NCBI GenBank assembly: GCA_017935575.1
Contig: JAGBHI010000033.1
Location: 1 to 34,417, forward strand
Origin: Bacteroidales bacterium
Lineage (GTDB): Bacteria; Bacteroidota; Bacteroidia; Bacteroidales; G3-4614
Reading direction: 5' to 3'
Length of the DNA stretch: 34,417 bases
Shown here: positions 9,045 through 17,593 of the stretch, piece by piece
Numbering within the stretch: the first letter of the stretch is position 1
How the letters are laid out: each line of letters begins with the position of its first letter
Program-made: the position numbers and the translations under genes
Notes under the pieces: model-generated
The model's input: only the letters and a program-made list of their open reading frames with translations
Told to the model about the DNA's origin: nothing
Databases searched by the model: none

Positions 9045-10536
9045 TCATCTCTGCAGGTTGCTCCAATCCCATTATTTTTAGAATTGTTGGTGCAACGTCT
9101 GCCAAAATTCCATTTTCAACTTTTGCCTCTTTGTTAGCTGTTACATAAACACATGGAACAGGATTTAGTGAGTGTGCTGTATTTGGAGTGTCATCGCTGT
9201 TTACAGCATTGTCGGCATTACCGTGGTCTGCAATTATTATTGCCTCATAATCTGCAGCTTTTGCAGCTTCAATAACATCTTTAACGCAAGCATCAACTGC
9301 TACAACAGCTTTTTCAATTGCTTTGTAAATTCCTGTATGTCCAACCATATCTCCGTTGGCAAAGTTTACAACGATGAAATCAAATTTCTCTGATTTGATA
9401 GCCTCTACAAGTTTATCTTTAACCTCGTATGCACTCATTTCAGGTTTTAGGTCGTATGTTGCAACTTTAGGAGAGGGGACAAGAATACGCTCTTCGTTAT
9501 CGTATGGTGTTTCGCGTCCGCCATTGAAGAAGAATGTAACGTGTGCATATTTCTCTGTCTCTGCAATGTGAAGTTGAGTTTTGCCTTTGCTTGCAAGATA
9601 CTCTCCAAGTGTGTTTACTACATTCTCTTTGTCAAACAAGATATGAACTCCTTTGAATGATGCATCGTATGGAGTCATGCAGTAATATTGCAATCCGGGA
9701 ATTGTTTTCATTCCTGCCTCCGGCATATCTTGTTGTGTAAGTACAATTGTAAGCTCTTTTGCTCTGTCGTTACGGTAGTTGAAGAATATTACAACATCTC
9801 CCTCTTTTATTGTGCCGTCAAAGGCACTGTTTACAATGGGTTTGATAAACTCATCGGTAACACCTTCATCGTACGACTCTTGCATTGCAGCAACCATATC
9901 TGTTGCTTTTTTACCTGTTCCGTAAACAAGTAGGTCATAAGCCTCTTTTACACGTTCCCAACGTTTATCGCGGTCCATTGCATAGTAACGACCTATGATT
10001 GATGCTATTTTTCCTGCACTTTGAGAGCATTTTTCTGTTAATGCTTCAATAAAGCCTTTTCCGCTTTTGGGGTCGGTATCTCTTCCGTCCATAAAGCAGT
10101 GGATATAGCAGTTGTCTATTGCGTACTCTTTAGCAATGTCGCAAAGTTTGTAAAGATGCTCTAATGAACTGTGTACTCCTCCGTCAGAGGTTAATCCCAT
10201 AAAGTGAATGTTTTTACCATTCTCTTTTGCATATGAGAATGCCGAAACTATTTCAGGGTTTTTAAGTATAGAATTGTCTTGACATGCTTTGTTTATTTTA
10301 ACAAGATCTTGATATACTACACGTCCTGCGCCAATATTAAGGTGCCCTACTTCAGAGTTACCCATTTGTCCATCGGGCAAACCAACATTCTCTCCACTTG
10401 CTTGAAGTTGTGAGTTAGGATATGTGCTTATTAGATAATCCCAATAAGGAGTAGGTGTATTGTAGATAACATCTGCTTTATCGTGGTTGCCTATTCCCCA
10501 ACCATCTAAAATCATTAAAAGGGCTTTCTTACTCAT
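9019..10536 (-). CDS. gpmI: 2,3-bisphosphoglycerate-independent phosphoglycerate mutase
   Basis: This glycolytic enzyme interconverts 3- and 2-phosphoglycerate using two Mn ions. From the ATG at 10534-10536 it has 505 residues, the normal family length. It begins [14 protein letters not shown] with metal ligand D11, and the phosphoserine nucleophile is S61 in QMGNSEVGH. Later metal motifs include [31 protein letters not shown] and [10 protein letters not shown]. The gene lies in frame with rnc, and no stop separates them. A promoter-like pair of boxes at 10579-10609 suggests it is also expressed independently. The DUF3109 gene overlaps its 3' end by 26 bases. Confidence 0.96.
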   Translation of the reverse strand: MSKKALLMILDGWGIGNHDKADVIYNTPTPYWDYLISTYPNSQLQASGENVGLPDGQMGNSEVGHLNIGAGRVVYQDLVKINKACQDNSILKNPEIVSAFSYAKENGKNIHFMGLTSDGGVHSSLEHLYKLCDIAKEYAIDNCYIHCFMDGRDTDPKSGKGFIEALTEKCSQSAGKIASIIGRYYAMDRDKRWERVKEAYDLLVYGTGKKATDMVAAMQESYDEGVTDEFIKPIVNSAFDGTIKEGDVVIFFNYRNDRAKELTIVLTQQDMPEAGMKTIPGLQYYCMTPYDASFKGVHILFDKENVVNTLGEYLASKGKTQLHIAETEKYAHVTFFFNGGRETPYDNEERILVPSPKVATYDLKPEMSAYEVKDKLVEAIKSEKFDFIVVNFANGDMVGHTGIYKAIEKAVVAVDACVKDVIEAAKAADYEAIIIADHGNADNAVNSDDTPNTAHSLNPVPCVYVTANKEAKVENGILADVAPTILKIMGLEQPAEMSGKNLIKE

Positions 10537-11376
10537 AGTCTTAATTATTTTGTTGTTATTATTGTCTGAATTTTGGTGCGAAGTTACGCTATTTTCTTTT
10601 AAACGCGAAGAGTTTTGTGCGTCAAAAATGCGTTTTCTGAATTCTTCATCGTTTAAAATCAGTTTATAGGCTTTTCTCGCTGCATTTTGTTGTGCCTCTT
10701 TTTTTGAGAAACCTTTCCCTCGTCCGCAAGGTATGCCTTCAATGTAAACTTCAAATTTGAAAACATGATGGTTCCCGCTTTCGGTATGGCTGTCAAGCAA
10801 AATATAATCAATATCTGCTCTGTTTTTTTGCCCCCATTCCATAAGTCGCGATTTGTAGTTCTCTTCCGTTATTGCTAATTTCTCCAAATCTACAAATGGG
10901 GTTATAATTTTTTCGTTAACAAATTTATAACATGTGCTATAGCCTTTGTCAATGTAAATAGCTCCAACGAGAGCTTCAAGGGCATTTCCTCCAATATGGT
11001 TATGTTCTAACGAGATATCTCCTGCGATAGATAAAATATCTCGTATATTCATCTCTTGAGCAATATGGTTTAAACTTTTTCTTTGAACAATACTCGCCCT
11101 CATATTTGATAAGAACCCTTCTCGTTCGTTAGGATATTTCCTATATAAAATATCGCTTATGATACTATCCAAAATAGTATCTCCCAAAAACTCCAAACGT
11201 TCATTATTAATCTTTTCTCCACTCTTGCGCGATACGTTTGCCGAGCCATGGGATAGCGCCTCTATATAGATGTTTATATTATCGGGAATAAACCCTAACA
11301 CTTTATAGAGTAAAAAATAAGGCTTCTTACCCCAAAGAGTAAAAAGCCTTATCTTAGAAAATAGTTCACTTAACAC
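9019..11376 (-). CDS. rnc: ribonuclease III, in one open frame with phosphoglycerate mutase
   Basis: One uninterrupted 785-codon frame. Residues 1 to about 245 are RNase III. The catalytic signature [13 protein letters not shown] spans 58-70, a second acidic motif [17 protein letters not shown] follows, and a double-stranded RNA-binding domain runs from about 167 to 240 ([11 protein letters not shown]...[16 protein letters not shown]). Residues 246-280 are a polar linker rich in Asn and Lys. Residue 281 is the Met where a complete phosphoglycerate mutase begins. RNase III processes rRNA precursors and double-stranded RNA. The start codon is two bases after the fabF stop, preserving the acpP-fabF-rnc order of Bacteroidetes. 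RNase III here lacks its own stop codon, so it is either made as a true fusion or has read-through homology with a separately started gpmI. Confidence 0.9.
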   Translation of the reverse strand: MLSELFSKIRLFTLWGKKPYFLLYKVLGFIPDNINIYIEALSHGSANVSRKSGEKINNERLEFLGDTILDSIISDILYRKYPNEREGFLSNMRASIVQRKSLNHIAQEMNIRDILSIAGDISLEHNHIGGNALEALVGAIYIDKGYSTCYKFVNEKIITPFVDLEKLAITEENYKSRLMEWGQKNRADIDYILLDSHTESGNHHVFKFEVYIEGIPCGRGKGFSKKEAQQNAARKAYKLILNDEEFRKRIFDAQNSSRLKENSVTSHQNSDNNNNKIIKTMSKKALLMILDGWGIGNHDKADVIYNTPTPYWDYLISTYPNSQLQASGENVGLPDGQMGNSEVGHLNIGAGRVVYQDLVKINKACQDNSILKNPEIVSAFSYAKENGKNIHFMGLTSDGGVHSSLEHLYKLCDIAKEYAIDNCYIHCFMDGRDTDPKSGKGFIEALTEKCSQSAGKIASIIGRYYAMDRDKRWERVKEAYDLLVYGTGKKATDMVAAMQESYDEGVTDEFIKPIVNSAFDGTIKEGDVVIFFNYRNDRAKELTIVLTQQDMPEAGMKTIPGLQYYCMTPYDASFKGVHILFDKENVVNTLGEYLASKGKTQLHIAETEKYAHVTFFFNGGRETPYDNEERILVPSPKVATYDLKPEMSAYEVKDKLVEAIKSEKFDFIVVNFANGDMVGHTGIYKAIEKAVVAVDACVKDVIEAAKAADYEAIIIADHGNADNAVNSDDTPNTAHSLNPVPCVYVTANKEAKVENGILADVAPTILKIMGLEQPAEMSGKNLIKE
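10579..10609 (-). promoter_or_regulatory. possible internal promoter for gpmI
   Basis: Reading the minus strand: TTCG, a 19-base spacer, then TAACTTCG. Each box is one base from the Bacteroidetes consensus and the spacing is right. It lies about 43 bases before the gpmI ATG, inside the region coding for the RNase III linker. Confidence 0.4.
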
Positions 11377-11378
11377 TG

Positions 11379-12641
11379 CTATTTTACAAATTTTTTCACT
11401 ATAAGACTTGCATTATGTCCTCCAAATCCAAAAGTATTTGAAAGGGCAATGTTTACAACTCTTTTTTGTGCTTTGTTAAATGTATAGTTAAGAGAATAAT
11501 CAATTTCCGGATCTTCGTCTCCCTCCTCGTGGTTGATTGTAGGAGGAATAATGTCCTCTGCTACAGTTTTAACACAAATCAAGGCCTCCATAGCTCCTGC
11601 AGCACCAAGTAAGTGTCCGGTCATAGATTTTGTAGAACTAATGTTCAATTTCTTAGCATGTTCTCCAAACACCTCTTTAATAGCTTTTACTTCAGATATG
11701 TCTCCTACAGGAGTTGAGGTTCCGTGAATATTGATATAATCAACATCTTCGGGGTTAATCTCTGCATCAGCAAGAGCATTCTTTATAACCAATTTGGCTC
11801 CAAGTCCTTCAGGGTGTGATGCTGTCAAGTGGTGAGCATCAGCTGATAGACCACCTCCAATAACTTCGGCATAAATTTTTGCTCCACGAGCTATTGCGTG
11901 TTCTCTCTCCTCAAGAACCAAACATGCAGCTCCTTCTCCAAGAACAAATCCATCGCGGCTTGCACTTAGTGGACGGCTGGCTGTTTCAGGTGAATCGTTA
12001 CGAGTTGATAATGCATGCATTGCATTAAAACCTCCGATACCTGTAATGTTTACTCCTGCTTCTGCTCCTCCCGAAATAATAACATCTGCTTTGCCAAGAC
12101 GAATTAAATTAAATGCGTCTATTAATGCATTTGTTGATGATGCACAAGCCGAAACTGTTGCGTAGTTTGGTCCTCTAAAACCATAACGCATTGATATGTG
12201 ACCTGCTGCTATATCGGGAATAATTTTGGGGATAAAGAAGGGGCTAAACCTTGGTCCTTTTTCGGGATTTAAGAAATATTCTCCTACTTCTTCTTCAAAT
12301 GATTTCAATCCTCCGATACCTGCTGAATAGACAACTCCCACACGGTCTTTATTTATAGTTTCCATATCAAAATTAGCATCTTCAACTGCTTGAATTGCAG
12401 ATGTTAGAGCCAATTGAGTGTAACGGTCTAATCTGCGAGCATCTTTGCGCTCAATATATTGTGAGGGATCGAAGTTTTTAACTTCGCATGCAAATTTTGT
12501 CTTAAATAAAGAGGCATCGAAAAGAGTAATAGGTCCGGCACCGCTTACTCCGTTAATAAGAGCATTCCATGTAGTTTCTACATCGTTGCCTAACGGGGTA
12601 ACCGCTCCCAAACCCGTTACTACAATTCTTTTTAATTCCAT
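11379..12641 (-). CDS. fabF: 3-oxoacyl-[acyl-carrier-protein] synthase II
   Basis: This condensing enzyme extends fatty acyl chains using malonyl-ACP. 420 residues with a full thiolase fold. It starts [18 protein letters not shown]; the nucleophilic Cys is in [14 protein letters not shown], the two catalytic His are in [11 protein letters not shown] and [11 protein letters not shown], and the Lys is in SSTKSMTGH. The glycine-rich C-terminal loop [15 protein letters not shown] is intact. It lies 21 bases after acpP, its carrier protein, and two bases before rnc, so all three are surely co-transcribed. Confidence 0.97.
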   Translation of the reverse strand: MELKRIVVTGLGAVTPLGNDVETTWNALINGVSGAGPITLFDASLFKTKFACEVKNFDPSQYIERKDARRLDRYTQLALTSAIQAVEDANFDMETINKDRVGVVYSAGIGGLKSFEEEVGEYFLNPEKGPRFSPFFIPKIIPDIAAGHISMRYGFRGPNYATVSACASSTNALIDAFNLIRLGKADVIISGGAEAGVNITGIGGFNAMHALSTRNDSPETASRPLSASRDGFVLGEGAACLVLEEREHAIARGAKIYAEVIGGGLSADAHHLTASHPEGLGAKLVIKNALADAEINPEDVDYINIHGTSTPVGDISEVKAIKEVFGEHAKKLNISSTKSMTGHLLGAAGAMEALICVKTVAEDIIPPTINHEEGDEDPEIDYSLNYTFNKAQKRVVNIALSNTFGFGGHNASLIVKKFVK

Positions 12642-12662
12642 AAATGTATAAAAGTAATCTTA

Positions 12663-12899
12663 TTACTGTAGTTTAGACTCGATAAATTTGATAGCGTCAC
12701 CTACAGTAGAGATAGACTCTGATTGATCTTCAGGAATAGTAATGTCAAATACTTTCTCAAACTCCATGATCAACTCTACAGTGTCAAGTGAATCAGCACC
12801 AAGATCATTAGTGAAGCTTGCATCTTCAGTAACTTCAGACTCAGAAACGCTAAGTTTGTCTACAATAATTGCTTTTACTTTTTCAGAAATCTCAGACAT
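12663..12899 (-). CDS. acpP: acyl carrier protein
   Basis: A 78-residue acidic carrier for growing fatty acyl chains. S37 in the [15 protein letters not shown] motif takes the phosphopantetheine arm. Length and motif are standard. It is the first gene of the minus-strand run acpP-fabF-rnc-gpmI-DUF3109-topA. Confidence 0.97.
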   Translation of the reverse strand: MSEISEKVKAIIVDKLSVSESEVTEDASFTNDLGADSLDTVELIMEFEKVFDITIPEDQSESISTVGDAIKFIESKLQ

Positions 12900-12942
12900 A
12901 ATTTTAAGATTTAAATTAATAAATAATGTTTCTAATCAAATG

Positions 12943-12970
12943 CAAAGAAACAACTTTTAAAGTTCACAAA
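12943..12970 (-). promoter_or_regulatory. weak promoter candidate for acpP
   Basis: On the minus strand, TTTCTTTG (plus positions 12943-12950) is one base from TAnnTTTG, with a TTTG 16 bases upstream. The short spacer lowers confidence. Confidence 0.3.
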
Positions 12971-12997
12971 AAAATATTTGGCTATCAAAATTAACAG

Positions 12998-13028
12998 AAT
13001 TGCACAATAGACCCCCTGTTGTGCAATT
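12998..13028 (-). terminator. hairpin between pdxB and acpP
   Basis: A perfect 10-bp stem (AATTGCACAA at 12998-13007 with TTGTGCAATT at 13019-13028) and an 11-base loop. It lies 45 bases past the pdxB stop, so it should end the pdxB message. The T-run is stronger on the plus strand, so it may work in both directions. Confidence 0.65.
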
Positions 13029-13073
13029 TTTTGAAAACTTTTAAAATAGTATATTTATATGCCAGATATTGTG

Positions 13074-14174
13074 TTATAGTTTAAACCCCAGACTTTTAAG
13101 TTGCTCTAATATTTCTCCTTTAATACCTGTTACTTTATAAGCACAAAATTCTCTTCTGAATGGATATTCAACTCTCAATTTTTCAAAATGAGATGGGTTA
13201 TTTTTTAACCTTTCAAAATCTTTTGTAGGATTATAGCTGTACAAAACGGCATCTAAAAGTGGATTTTTTGACCCTGATAGATTAATAATGTTATTTTGTG
13301 GAGTTGCAGGCGTGGGAGAGAACTCTATTTCAGTTCCTAAAAATTTGGCAATCTCCTCAACAGAAGTTTTTGATCCGTTATATTTGCCGTCGTCAGAGTA
13401 GCCTGCAATGTGTGAAGTTGCGATAAATGCATCATCAATGAGAGGGGTATATATGCCGTTTGGCTCGTTCTCCCAAGTGTCAATAACAAAATCGCATATT
13501 TTACCTTCTGTTTTTGCTTGCAAGAGAGCTTTGTCATCAACAACTCCACCTCTTGCACTATTTATAAATAGTGGTTTGCGTGTTAATTTGTCAAAAAACT
13601 CTTTGTCGGCAAGATGAAAGGTCGGATATTCACCTTTCTTTATTAATGGGGTGTGCATGGTGATTACATCACAATGTTTTGCAATGTAATCAAGCGATAC
13701 GAAATTATTGTTTCCTTCACGTTCTGCTCTTGGAGGGTCGTTAAGAAGAAGATTAAATCCTGCTTTTGATAGATAATCACATACGGCCTTCCCTACATTT
13801 CCAACTCCAACAACTCCAACGGTAAGTTTGTTTGGGTTAATACCTTTTTTATCGCAGTACAAAAGTAACGATGCTAATACATATTGTGCTACTGAATAGG
13901 CATTACAGCCTGGAGAGTTACGCCACATAATTCCGTTTTCAATGCAATAATCAGTATCAATATGGTCAATACCAATACTTGCTGTCATAATAAATTTACA
14001 GCTACTCCCTTTTAAAAGAGCAGGAGTACATTTTGTAGGTGTACGTATTATAAGTGCATCGGCATCTTTAATGGCTTCGTTGTCAATATTTTCGGCAGGA
14101 ATGTATTCAACATTGGCATGCTTATCTATAACTCCTCTTAAATAAGGGATATGTGCATCAATTACTACTTTCAT
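13074..14174 (-). CDS. pdxB: 4-phosphoerythronate dehydrogenase
   Basis: This enzyme performs the NAD-dependent second step of the DXP-independent pyridoxal phosphate pathway. 366 residues: a D-2-hydroxyacid dehydrogenase core plus the PdxB C-terminal dimer domain. The nucleotide-binding motif is VGVVGVGNVGKAV, the catalytic Arg is in NSARGGVVDD, Glu in DTWENEPNG, and His in TSHIAGYSDDGK. The C-terminal region after about residue 285 distinguishes it from SerA and lactate dehydrogenases. It is a single-gene unit with a promoter box upstream and a hairpin downstream. Confidence 0.94.
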   Translation of the reverse strand: MKVVIDAHIPYLRGVIDKHANVEYIPAENIDNEAIKDADALIIRTPTKCTPALLKGSSCKFIMTASIGIDHIDTDYCIENGIMWRNSPGCNAYSVAQYVLASLLLYCDKKGINPNKLTVGVVGVGNVGKAVCDYLSKAGFNLLLNDPPRAEREGNNNFVSLDYIAKHCDVITMHTPLIKKGEYPTFHLADKEFFDKLTRKPLFINSARGGVVDDKALLQAKTEGKICDFVIDTWENEPNGIYTPLIDDAFIATSHIAGYSDDGKYNGSKTSVEEIAKFLGTEIEFSPTPATPQNNIINLSGSKNPLLDAVLYSYNPTKDFERLKNNPSHFEKLRVEYPFRREFCAYKVTGIKGEILEQLKSLGFKL

Positions 14175-14193
14175 AATTTTTGTTTATTCAAAA

Positions 14194-14201
14194 CAAAAGT
14201 A
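14194..14201 (-). promoter_or_regulatory. -7 box for pdxB
   Basis: TACTTTTG on the minus strand is a perfect TAnnTTTG, 20 bases before the pdxB start codon. No clear TTTG partner is visible upstream. Confidence 0.45.
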
Positions 14202-14244
14202 ATCAATATCTTCTACTAAATAAAAAATAAATATTAAAAAAATT

Positions 14245-14434
14245 AGAGGGAGTCAAAATACAAAATTCTGAATTCAAAACTTTTAGTTTGTAAGTACCCT
14301 ATTTTAAAAATTTGAAAACGGCAAAGAAAAGTCCATCTCAAAGCCATATTTTGGACTAAGAGATGGACTTTTTAATTCTTAAGTTTCAAATTGTAAGATT
14401 TTCAAAGTGGCATTTGCATTTTGACACAGCCTCT
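14245..14434. repeat. possible MITE-like remnant with imperfect inverted ends
   Basis: A 190-base non-coding block. Its left end (14245-14264, AGAGGGAGTCAAAATACAAA) resembles the reverse complement of its right end (14413-14434, AGAGGCTGTGTCAAAATGCAAA read on the minus strand). The match is imperfect and includes a 2-base gap. The middle contains the strong hairpin at 14327-14372. No coding sequence is present. It could be a non-autonomous transposable element remnant or just a terminator region. Confidence 0.35.
14327..14372 (-). terminator. terminator of the eight-gene operon
   Basis: A perfect 13-bp stem (AAAAGTCCATCTC at 14327-14339 with GAGATGGACTTTT at 14360-14372) and a 20-base loop. 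It lies 118 bases past the last gene of the operon and just upstream of pdxB. On the minus strand a T-rich tail follows. Confidence 0.75.
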
Positions 14435-14489
14435 TCAGATTTATAGTTTATGTAATATCAAATATTAATATTATTTTAACACTTTTATT

Positions 14490-14837
14490 TTACATGCCTG
14501 CTCTATATATAGAATTATATATTAATAAATATATTAATAAAATAAGTCCGTTTATGATTATATAAACAGGTATTGAAAAATCAGCGAAAACAAAACAGCT
14601 ATTTGTAATGATTTCTACTATAAATGTTATCCACGAAACAATACTTAGCATTATAAGACTTCTCTCTTTTTCTGCACAAATACCCATAGCTAAAGTAAGG
14701 GGTATCGTTAAAGTAATAAAGCTTCCAATGGTGATAACCCATTTTACGTCATCTACGTTGCAAATTTCGTAGCACGCATAGGCAAGAATCACACCTATTG
14801 CAATTGCAATAATTGTTCTTAATAAATCTACTTTCAT
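14490..14837 (-). CDS. four-helix inner-membrane protein, unknown
   Basis: I do not recognise this 115-residue protein. It is almost wholly hydrophobic, with four predicted membrane helices, at about residues 7-24, 33-52, 62-80 and 87-110, and short loops. It is the last gene of the operon under the invertible segment, starting 4 bases after the GYF_2 gene, so translation is likely coupled. It may anchor the SPFH/GYF_2 proteins in the membrane; that is inference from context only. Confidence 0.7.
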   Translation of the reverse strand: MKVDLLRTIIAIAIGVILAYACYEICNVDDVKWVITIGSFITLTIPLTLAMGICAEKERSLIMLSIVSWITFIVEIITNSCFVFADFSIPVYIIINGLILLIYLLIYNSIYRAGM

Positions 14838-14841
14838 AATC

Positions 14842-15195
14842 TTATAGTGTTTTTGGTACAGGTGGAGGAGCCAAAGCTACAATTTTTAATACTTCGGGTA
14901 CAGACTCTATTGTCTTCCAACCACACATTCCTGGCATCCAAACCAATGTATTTTTATCTATCTTCTTTTGTGCAATTAAATGCATCATTTCTCCGTCGTT
15001 AAGTGGCCCAACAGGAGCATTATCTATTGCTACATAATAGACTTTTGATAAAACGGGCTGCATGCTGTTATCTACTCCGGGAATATGCATTGTTTTTATA
15101 CTCTCATTCATCACATTTATCATTTGACGAGCCATTCCTAGACCCAATCCAAACTCAACCAAGCGGTCAAGCGAGAAAAAATCATTATCACTCAT
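14842..15195 (-). CDS. GYF_2 domain protein with proline tail
   Basis: 117 residues from the ATG at 15195; the longer frame to 15258 would overlap the SPFH gene and adds a non-conserved stretch. Residues about 1-50 are helical and amphipathic. Residues about 52-105 form a GYF_2 domain (VYYVAIDNAPVGPLNDGEMMHLI...TLVWMPGMCGWKTIES), a fold linked to binding proline-rich peptides. The end, APPPVPKTL, is itself proline-rich. The same GYF_2 module closes the SPFH protein encoded 13 bases upstream, so the two probably act together. There is no signal peptide, so it should be cytoplasmic or at the inner membrane face. Confidence 0.85.
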   Translation of the reverse strand: MSDNDFFSLDRLVEFGLGLGMARQMINVMNESIKTMHIPGVDNSMQPVLSKVYYVAIDNAPVGPLNDGEMMHLIAQKKIDKNTLVWMPGMCGWKTIESVPEVLKIVALAPPPVPKTL

Positions 15196-15208
15196 ATCCT
15201 TATATTTT

Positions 15209-16567
15209 TTACTTTTGTGGTAATGGAGGAGGTTCAGAGCCCGGAACAGGTGGTGCAAAAAGTACTACTAATTCGGGTTGATTGCCTGCAAAGTCCCATG
15301 CAGACATTCCTTGTTTCCACACATAAGTTTGTTTTGTAATTTGGCCTACTTGCGCCATTTGTTGCATTTGCTGTATTGTAAATGGTCCACTTTGTACCCC
15401 ATTTAATGAAACGTGATACATTACTGTTGGCATAGGTGGGGGTGCATTGAACGATTGTTGCATCTGTTGACCCATATTGTTCATCATGCCACTCATTTGC
15501 TGGCCCATAGCTCCGCCCAACATCATACCAGTCATCATACCGGCAGGATTTAAGCCGCCTCCTTGGCCGCCACCATTAATATCAATATTCCCCATTGAGC
15601 CAAGATTTTCTGCTGCTGCTTTAAGCACTGATGTTTGTTGATCGAGAGCATGAGCACCAATAAAGTTAGACTCTGTTTGAAGGCGTTGAGATCGTTGCGA
15701 CTCCTCACGTTGTATTCGTAATGTTTCAGCCATATTCTCCGCATTGATACGTGAAGTTTCGGCAAGATTTTGAATATTAATCTCTGTTTGAGCATCAATT
15801 GTTTTTGTTTGTTGCTCAGCTGTTACTTTGCGTAGTTCAAGCCAACCTTCACTCTCTTTGTCAATCTCTATTGTGGAGATGTCACAACCGCGAACATTTA
15901 CATAAAAATTGTTTTTCAACTCGGTTACCAAGTAAGATTTAACAATATCGCTTATATCCATTATTCTACGTTCAAGTTGTAAAACAGGTATTTGATAATC
16001 TGATGGAGCGTTTGCAACAACTCCTTTTACTCGTTTTACAACCGCATCTTTTATCTTACTTTTGAGATCTTCAATTTCAAAGTTAATCAAGCGGTAGTGT
16101 TTTACGAACTCCTCATAATCTTCTATATTGAACGTAATTGTTCCTCGTACTGCCACAGGTACTCCAAAATCTAAAAAACGAGGGTCATAAACATCAAAAT
16201 ATGGCAAGCCAAATCTTATTTGTATAACATTTGAGATATTGATGAAATATATCTCTGCTTGGAATGGAGTATTACCTCCCCAAGCAAGGCCCACCAATTG
16301 GGTAAGTACCGGGAAGTTTGCTGATTCTATTTTTTTGTCATGCGGACCTACAATAAAATCTTGCATCTCTCCTCCGGGTTGTGAATATACAAATACGGCA
16401 ACCTCTCCGGATTTTACTCGCAATGAACTTCCGTAACGAATAGAATTCTCTTTTTTTGTAGAGTTAGCCTCGCCTGATGGACGCCATTTCCATACCAAAT
16501 ATTCTTGTTCATCACAGCGGATTACATCCATTAATCCGCCTTCTTTTTTACTACTAAAAAACCCCAT
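15209..16567 (-). CDS. SPFH/Band 7 protein with C-terminal GYF_2 domain
   Basis: 452 residues resembling the YdjI-type SPFH family (also annotated as virion core-like). Residues about 30-235 hold the SPFH domain (LRVKSGEVAVFVYSQPGGE, then FPVLTQLVGLAWGGNTPFQAEIYF and PVAVRGTITFNI). Residues about 240-300 are a Gln/Glu-rich coiled coil, and 320-370 are a Gly/Met/Gln-rich flexible stretch. A GYF_2 domain follows at about 375-430 (YHVSLNGVQSGPFTIQQM...YVWKQGMSAWDF), then a PPPLP-containing tail. SPFH proteins form membrane scaffolds, and relatives in Bacillus sit with zinc-ribbon proteins in membrane-stress operons. There is no obvious membrane helix. It is three bases from the zinc-ribbon gene. 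Confidence 0.9.
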   Translation of the reverse strand: MGFFSSKKEGGLMDVIRCDEQEYLVWKWRPSGEANSTKKENSIRYGSSLRVKSGEVAVFVYSQPGGEMQDFIVGPHDKKIESANFPVLTQLVGLAWGGNTPFQAEIYFINISNVIQIRFGLPYFDVYDPRFLDFGVPVAVRGTITFNIEDYEEFVKHYRLINFEIEDLKSKIKDAVVKRVKGVVANAPSDYQIPVLQLERRIMDISDIVKSYLVTELKNNFYVNVRGCDISTIEIDKESEGWLELRKVTAEQQTKTIDAQTEINIQNLAETSRINAENMAETLRIQREESQRSQRLQTESNFIGAHALDQQTSVLKAAAENLGSMGNIDINGGGQGGGLNPAGMMTGMMLGGAMGQQMSGMMNNMGQQMQQSFNAPPPMPTVMYHVSLNGVQSGPFTIQQMQQMAQVGQITKQTYVWKQGMSAWDFAGNQPELVVLFAPPVPGSEPPPLPQK

Positions 16568-16570
16568 AAT

Positions 16571-17590
16571 TTAGTATTTTATTCCGTTTTTTGTTAAAAA
16601 TTCTATTACAACAGGGTCGTTTGTTTGTAACGCACGACGATGCAAATTGTAATCATATCTCACAAATGAATTTGAATATTTACGATAAAATCGTAAAGCA
16701 TCATCATTACTCATCTCGATATATGCTTTTAACACAAAGACCAATGATTCAATATCTCTTGTGTTGATATATTGCTCTGCCTTAGTAATATCTCCATTTG
16801 CAAGATATTTCTTTACAAAAATTTGTTTTATTTTGTTCTCAACTTCGGTTTTTCTTTTAGCTGAGGCATATGAACTACAGTTTTTCAAAAGCAATTCGGC
16901 TTCAATCATTCTATCCTTATCAACAAGTTGCTTTATCAATTGCACATAGTCATCAGTGATAAGAGAGCCCATTTGAGGGTATTTATTGATATATTTTAAA
17001 GCCTTATCTACCTTCCCATCAACGACGGCTTCGTTAAAGCGTATGGCATACTTTTCAGGTGAAGTATTTTTTGCCGGTATAATTAGGATTAAAATAAAGA
17101 CTATCGTCAATATAAATAGAACTTTTGAGCGACTTGACATAAGATGCCACCAATTGAATATCTTTTTACCCGAAGCCTTTTTCAACTCCAACTCATAACG
17201 AGTTATGATGCTCAAATGTTTCTTATCTTCCTTACAAATTACTTTGGCTCTTTCAAAGACTTCGCGTTGTCTTGACCTCCATGCTAAAGAGATATTAGAG
17301 GTTTTTTCTAATGCCTTAGGCTGAATAAAGAACATAACATCTAAAATCTCATCTTTTAGGTGAGGAATTGGGAAATTACGTATAATCTCTATATATCGTT
17401 TGTTGTATTCTTTCCCGGTCAAAGAAGTTGCATTGAGGCTTTGAATACTGTCGTTAATATCCGACACTACTCGTGTGTTTATCTGCGTGAACGTATAACC
17501 GCAATCTGGGCATACAGCCACCATAGCCTCGCGTAATGCGCCACAAGCTGGACATTTGTTTATATATCCATTCATTGCCATATTATTCAA
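16571..17590 (-). CDS. zinc-ribbon membrane protein with helical-repeat C-terminus
   Basis: 339 residues. The N-terminus has a zinc ribbon, CPACG and CPDCG with a 13-residue gap (residues about 14-32). A basic, helical cytoplasmic part follows, then one membrane helix near 155-172 (VLFILTIVFILILIIPA). The C-terminal half is predicted all-helical with TPR-like spacing (FNEAVVDGKVDKALKYINKY, LVDKDRMIEAELLLKN, YLANGDITKAEQYINTRD). Zinc-ribbon plus membrane-anchor proteins often neighbour SPFH genes. It could pass signals across the membrane, but no enzymatic motif is present. The exact Met used (first, fourth or sixth residue) is uncertain. It starts three bases after the preceding gene. Confidence 0.8.
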   Translation of the reverse strand: MNNMAMNGYINKCPACGALREAMVAVCPDCGYTFTQINTRVVSDINDSIQSLNATSLTGKEYNKRYIEIIRNFPIPHLKDEILDVMFFIQPKALEKTSNISLAWRSRQREVFERAKVICKEDKKHLSIITRYELELKKASGKKIFNWWHLMSSRSKVLFILTIVFILILIIPAKNTSPEKYAIRFNEAVVDGKVDKALKYINKYPQMGSLITDDYVQLIKQLVDKDRMIEAELLLKNCSSYASAKRKTEVENKIKQIFVKKYLANGDITKAEQYINTRDIESLVFVLKAYIEMSNDDALRFYRKYSNSFVRYDYNLHRRALQTNDPVVIEFLTKNGIKY

Positions 17591-17593
17591 CTT

